From Methylotenera_A sp031399315 (lineage in GTDB: Bacteria > Pseudomonadota > Gammaproteobacteria > Burkholderiales > Methylophilaceae), in NCBI GenBank assembly GCA_031399315.1, contig JANNOS010000090.1, forward strand, positions 1 through 9,442: a DNA stretch of 9,442 nt, given 5' to 3'. This document shows, piece after piece, positions 6,567 through 9,442 of this stretch. The position numbers and the translations under genes are program-made. The first letter of the stretch is position 1, and each line of letters begins with the position of its first letter. Under the pieces are notes generated by a model that did not search any database, had not been told where the DNA came from, and saw only the letters and a program-made list of their open reading frames with translations.

Positions 6567-6586
6567 TCTGTACGTTGGCGCACATA
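6567..6586 (-). promoter_or_regulatory. Palindromic operator candidate, site 3 (upstream of exported beta-sandwich gene)
   Basis: In the direction of the 5936-6427 gene this reads TATGTGCGCCAACGTACAGA, matching sites 1 and 2 in both half-sites with the same 4-base centre. A weak -10-like TTATGA begins 5 bases downstream, nearly where TACAAT stands after site 1. The leader from there to the ATG at 6427 would be about 130 bases. Confidence 0.5.
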
Positions 6587-6659
6587 ATCTTGAAGAAATA
6601 CAACTTTGATGGTGGTTGCTGCGAGGCAACCATAACTCAATTTTAAAACGCGAATCAAG

Positions 6660-6673
6660 TTGATATATATCAA
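6660..6673 (+). promoter_or_regulatory. FNR/ANR box of the ccoI promoter
   Basis: TTGATATATATCAA is a perfect match to the FNR consensus TTGAT-N4-ATCAA. It is centred at 6666.5, and the -10-like TAAAAT at 6695-6700 puts transcription start near 6707-6708, matching the -41.5 geometry of class II activated promoters. This suggests ccoIS is switched on under low oxygen, as is usual for cbb3 assembly genes. Confidence 0.8.
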
Positions 6674-6757
6674 TACGGTTAATTTTAGTATCAATAAAAT
6701 GAGTACGTGGATGACCATACTTTAGATTTTACTAAAAGCGTAAGCCATGTCGCTCAA

Positions 6758-9025
6758 ATGGATGAGTGCACATGGATTGCTATTGACGAGCCAGCCGAAT
6801 GGTCGAGTTTTAGTCAGGCGCAAGATAAAGAGACGCATGCATGGGAGTCGCGCTTAGTGATTGAAGGCATGCATTGTGCGGCTTGTGCTATCAATGTAGA
6901 AAATGCGTTGAAAGCTGTGCCTGGCGTGTTGAGCGCCAATGTGAATGCAAGCAGTGGTCGTGCGCGTTTGGTGTGGTCTGCAGATGTTACCAAGCCATCA
7001 GATTGGATGCATGCACTGCGTCAGGCGGGTTATCGTGCCTTGCCTGCAGCAGATGCTTTTAATCAAGATAGTCGTCGTAAAAATCAACGTTTAATGCTTT
7101 GGCGCTTACTCGTTGCTGGGTTTTGCATGATGCAAGTCATGATGTATGCCATGCCGACTTATTATGCGAGTCCAGGTGAGATGACCAAGGAAGCATTGAA
7201 CCTCATGCGCTGGGCTTCATGGGTATTGACTTTGCCCGTGCTTCTTTTCTCATGTGCCCCATTCTTTAGTAGCGCGCTCAATGATTTAAAGCGGCATCAA
7301 ATCAGTATGGATATGCCAGTGACATTAGGCATATTAATAACTTTTTTGGTGAGCACAGCGGCCACTTTTGAGCCATCAGGCTGGTGGGGTAGTGAAGTCT
7401 ATTTTGACTCACTCACCATGTTCGTGTTTTTTCTGTTAACTGGCCGCTGGATAGAACTGCGCATGCGCGACCGTACTGCTGGCGCATTAGATGTATTAAT
7501 GCGTCGCTTACCCAGCAGCATAGAACGCTTAAAAAACGATGGTAGTTTCGAGCGTGTGGCTGTTCGCAATTTGAGTGTTGGCGACGTCATACGCGCGCTG
7601 CCTGGCGAGGCATTTCCTGCCGATGGCACTATTAAACAAGGCAACACCAATGCAGACGAAGCTTTACTAACGGGAGAGTCTCGCGCTGTATCTAAAATTG
7701 TGGGTTCAGAAGTCATTGCTGGCAGCCACAACCTCACCGCTGCGGTTCAAGTACAAATTAATCAAGTAGGCCAAACTACACGCTATGCGCAAATTGTTGC
7801 ACTTATGGAGCGTGTGGCTGTAGATAAGCCTAGGCTGGCATTGCTGGCAGACCGCATTGCAAAACCATTTTTATTGGCTGTGTTGTTGGCGGCGGTTGTT
7901 ACTGCTGCTATGTTATGGCAAGTCGATCACAGCCGCGCCCTAATGGCGGCGGTAGCAGTGCTCATTGTGACTTGCCCTTGCGCCTTGTCTCTGGCAACAC
8001 CTGCAGCGTTGTTAACGGTGACGGGCGCGCTAGCGAGAAGTGGTGTGCTGGTGCGTAGAATGCAGGCATTAGAAGCGCTTACCACCATTGATACCATTGT
8101 ATTTGATAAAACTGGTACCTTAACAGAGGATGGTATGACAATAGGCGTGATAGCTTCAGATAAGAGTTTGACTACAATCCAAGCCATGCAGATTGCCGCA
8201 GCACTCGCGCAATATTCATTGCATCCTGTCTCGCGTGCTTTGGTTCAAGCTGCAAAAAAATATCCTTTGGTTATGGTTAATCCTGCGATTGAAAATGTAC
8301 AGGAAATTTCAGGGTCAGGACTCGAAGCCAATTCAATGTATGGCAAATTGAAACTTGGTTCGGCAATATTTTGTGGGTTGGATAGTGACCATAACGCTCA
8401 ACTTAATAATGATGTTTCTAAAGTGCATCTAGTCTCTGAACGTGGCTGGTTGGCTAGCTTTGAAATGGTAGAAGGCATAAAACCAGATGCAGTTTCAGCT
8501 ATTCGCACACTACAAGAAAATAATATAGAAGTTGAAGTGTTATCAGGCGATAGAACGCAATCCGTAAAACGCATCGCTGCTATGGTTGGTATACATGTTA
8601 GCTTGGGCAACTGTACGCCGCAGGATAAGCTTGCGCATATTCAAGCATTGCAGCAACAAGGACACCGAGTGGCCATGGTGGGCGATGGATTGAATGATGG
8701 GCCAGTACTGGCAAGTGCACATGTCTCAATTGCCATGGGTCAGGCAGTTCCACTCGCACAAGCGCAATCTGATTTTGTGGTGATGGGTGGGCAATTGGCC
8801 ATGGTGCCGTATTTGCTTACGCAAGCCAAACGCACCATGCGCATCGTTAAGCAAAATTTAATGTGGGCTGCTGTCTATAACGCGGTTTGTGTGCCCTTAG
8901 CCGTTTTTGGATTGCTGCCCGCATGGCTGGCGGGTTTAGGCATGGCGCTCAGTTCACTTTTGGTGATTTTAAATGCGGCACGTTTGTCAAGCGGTTTAGA
9001 ACCTACTAAAAAAGGCACTGTGTAA
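6758..9025 (+). CDS. ccoI: CcoI/FixI copper-transporting P1B-type ATPase for cbb3 oxidase assembly
   Basis: From the ATG at 6758 the protein has 755 residues. Domains in order: a short polar N-terminus; one heavy-metal-associated domain with GMHCAAC (37-43); membrane helices; the actuator domain with TGES (305-308); the intramembrane copper site CPC (406-408); the phosphorylation site DKTGT (Asp450); the nucleotide-binding domain with SLHPVS (His489-Pro490); the hinge GDGLND (642-647); and the last helices with YN (707-708) and MALSS (729-733). CcoI delivers copper across the inner membrane for the CuB centre of cbb3 oxidase. ccoS follows with a one-base overlap and then ccoN, which separates it from general copper-export CopA. 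The frame is also open upstream to a GTG at 6707 (772 residues). I prefer 6758 because the FNR-dependent transcript should begin at about 6707-6708, which would make the GTG leaderless. Neither start has a strong Shine-Dalgarno. Confidence 0.93.
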   Translation: MDECTWIAIDEPAEWSSFSQAQDKETHAWESRLVIEGMHCAACAINVENALKAVPGVLSANVNASSGRARLVWSADVTKPSDWMHALRQAGYRALPAADAFNQDSRRKNQRLMLWRLLVAGFCMMQVMMYAMPTYYASPGEMTKEALNLMRWASWVLTLPVLLFSCAPFFSSALNDLKRHQISMDMPVTLGILITFLVSTAATFEPSGWWGSEVYFDSLTMFVFFLLTGRWIELRMRDRTAGALDVLMRRLPSSIERLKNDGSFERVAVRNLSVGDVIRALPGEAFPADGTIKQGNTNADEALLTGESRAVSKIVGSEVIAGSHNLTAAVQVQINQVGQTTRYAQIVALMERVAVDKPRLALLADRIAKPFLLAVLLAAVVTAAMLWQVDHSRALMAAVAVLIVTCPCALSLATPAALLTVTGALARSGVLVRRMQALEALTTIDTIVFDKTGTLTEDGMTIGVIASDKSLTTIQAMQIAAALAQYSLHPVSRALVQAAKKYPLVMVNPAIENVQEISGSGLEANSMYGKLKLGSAIFCGLDSDHNAQLNNDVSKVHLVSERGWLASFEMVEGIKPDAVSAIRTLQENNIEVEVLSGDRTQSVKRIAAMVGIHVSLGNCTPQDKLAHIQALQQQGHRVAMVGDGLNDGPVLASAHVSIAMGQAVPLAQAQSDFVVMGGQLAMVPYLLTQAKRTMRIVKQNLMWAAVYNAVCVPLAVFGLLPAWLAGLGMALSSLLVILNAARLSSGLEPTKKGTV

Positions 9026-9162
9026 TGGATATTTTATTTTTATTGATTCCATTGTCTGTCATTTTGGTATTTTTGATTCTTGGCGCTGTGTGGTGGGCCA
9101 TCAATACAGGGCAATTTGAGGATATTGAAGCAGAAGGTGAAAGAATTCTGCACGAAGATTGA
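9025..9162 (+). CDS. ccoS: CcoS, cbb3-type cytochrome oxidase assembly protein
   Basis: This 45-residue protein starts MDILFLLIPLSVILVFLI. It has one transmembrane helix (about 3-22), then AVWWAINTGQFEDIEAEGER and a short acidic tail. The WA...GQF.D.E.EG pattern directly after the helix is diagnostic of CcoS/FixS. CcoS is needed for cofactor insertion into, or maturation of, cbb3 oxidase and works with CcoI. Its ATG shares one base with the ccoI stop (TAATG), so the two are translationally coupled. Its stop codon lies inside the FNR box that serves ccoN. Confidence 0.95.
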   Translation: MDILFLLIPLSVILVFLILGAVWWAINTGQFEDIEAEGERILHED

Positions 9163-9172
9163 TTTGTATCAA
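9159..9172 (+). promoter_or_regulatory. FNR/ANR box of the ccoN promoter
   Basis: TTGATTTGTATCAA is a perfect FNR-type site overlapping the ccoS stop codon. It is centred at 9165.5, and CAAAAT at 9195-9200 occupies the expected -10 position for a start near 9207. The ccoN gene would therefore have its own low-oxygen promoter in addition to any read-through from ccoIS. Confidence 0.78.
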
Positions 9173-9232
9173 ATCGCAAGTAAGTAAATTTAGGCAAAAT
9201 CTATCCATAGGTCAAAATTAAAAGGATAGAAA

Positions 9233-9442
9233 ATGCAAACCTCAACATCGCAATTACAAACATACAACGATACTGTTGTTAGGCAATTTACTATTATGGC
9301 TGTTGTTTGGGGGGTGGTGCCCCAGGCGCTGGGGGTCTCCGCCAGCCGGGGCGCCACCATCGAGTTCAACCGTTCGCCGCGCCTCGATCCCCTCTACGTC
9401 GGCCCGAAGTTTGACGCGCCGGAACCGCCGGCCCCTCCCGCC
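9233..9442 (+). CDS. ccoN: CcoN (cbb3 oxidase subunit I) start, replaced by non-CcoN sequence after about 28 codons
   Basis: An ATG preceded by AAGGA (9222-9226) at 6 bases opens a frame that stays open to the window edge, 70 codons. Residues 1-26 are the typical N-terminus of the catalytic heme-copper subunit CcoN, including YNDTVVRQF and TIMAVVW just before the first membrane helix. CcoN would continue W-G-(I/V)-V-G-M and then a hydrophobic helix. Here WGVV is followed by PQALGVSASRGATIEF and a Pro-rich, Ala-rich stretch ending APPA. This has no hydrophobic helix, and its base composition is quite different. Only positions 9233 to about 9319 can be called ccoN. The remainder stays in frame, but I do not recognise it. 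As written, the product could not form subunit I. Confidence 0.7.
   Translation, partial: MQTSTSQLQTYNDTVVRQFTIMAVVWGVVPQALGVSASRGATIEFNRSPRLDPLYVGPKFDAPEPPAPPA
9311..9442. other. GC-rich segment foreign to the window, likely chimeric junction
   Basis: This 132-base segment is about 75% G+C (99 of 132 by hand count), whereas the preceding few hundred bases are AT-rich. In the plus frame continuing ccoN, third codon positions are almost all G or C, as in real coding sequence of a high-GC organism. The other plus frame I followed and the reverse frames I checked, apart from one, meet stops. The switch occurs within GGGGTGGTG (9311-9319), which fits both sides and so looks like a microhomology join. 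I do not recognise the encoded peptide. A misassembly or chimeric read is the simplest explanation. Confidence 0.65.

Larger units (their letters stand above)
6428..6757. other. Divergent regulatory region between the envelope cluster and ccoI
   Basis: About 330 bases lie between two divergent genes. From left to right it holds the leader of the exported beta-sandwich gene, palindrome site 3 (6567-6586), a 7-base-pair hairpin (6613-6619 with 6626-6632, TGGTTGC/GCAACCA), an FNR-type box (6660-6673) and a -10-like TAAAAT (6695-6700). An open minus-strand frame at 6438-6629 has no family resemblance or good start context, and I do not consider it a gene. Confidence 0.7.

Noticed and set aside
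6438..6629. Minus-strand frame of 63 codons before the exported beta-sandwich gene
   Set aside because: It covers the operator candidate, lacks a ribosome binding site and reads as random composition; more likely leader DNA.
6613..6632. Hairpin TGGTTGC/GCAACCA as a terminator
   Set aside because: No T-tract follows directly and no plus-strand gene ends upstream; left as an unexplained hairpin in the regulatory region.
7399..8610. Minus-strand open frames inside ccoI (7399-7737, 7927-8187, 8398-8610)
   Set aside because: They are antisense shadows of the P-type ATPase core, whose motifs are all intact in the plus frame.
9006..9197. Minus-strand frame of 63 codons opposite ccoS
   Set aside because: It is the reverse of the ccoI end, ccoS and the FNR box, and carries no protein features.
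9311..9442. GC-rich tail as an insertion sequence or prophage attachment
   Set aside because: No terminal inverted repeat, target duplication or recombinase fragment is visible; an abrupt join by short homology fits a chimeric assembly better.

Overview
The window looks like a chromosomal stretch of a moderately AT-rich betaproteobacterium. I lean towards a methylotroph of the Methylophilaceae type, because of the particular Crp/Fnr subfamily, the ccoI-ccoS-ccoN order, the codon usage and the set of small envelope proteins. That placement is inference. Nothing here is a transposon, phage, CRISPR array or RNA gene.

Layout. (1) Positions 1-3972, minus strand, hold a tight signalling operon read right to left: a membrane-anchored hybrid histidine kinase with three PAS domains (1348-3972), a REC-PAS response regulator with no recognisable output domain (500-1345), and a Crp/Fnr-type transcription factor whose C-terminus runs off the left edge (1-494). 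The gaps between them are 2 and 5 bases. (2) Positions 3973-4348 are a gene-free divergent intergenic region. (3) Positions 4349-6427 are an envelope and stress cluster: an entericidin-type lipoprotein on the plus strand, then on the minus strand an exported EF-hand/BON protein, a DUF1003 membrane protein and an exported carboxypeptidase-regulatory-like protein. (4) From 6758 on, the plus strand holds the cbb3 oxidase maturation genes ccoI (copper P1B-ATPase) and ccoS, followed by the first 26-29 codons of ccoN.

Regulation visible in the DNA. Perfect FNR/ANR boxes (TTGAT-N4-ATCAA) lie upstream of ccoI and ccoN, each followed by a -10-like element at the distance expected of an activated class II promoter. 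Separately, three of the four envelope genes carry the same 20-base interrupted palindrome upstream. All three copies face the same way relative to their gene, with CG(C/T)ACAGA as the gene-proximal half. This is the best candidate for something undescribed: an operator defining a small envelope-stress regulon.

The right end is abnormal. At about 9311-9320 the sequence changes within a few bases from AT-rich ccoN to DNA of about 75% GC that does not encode CcoN. It stays in frame but is probably a chimeric junction. The last ~120 bases should not be read as native ccoN.
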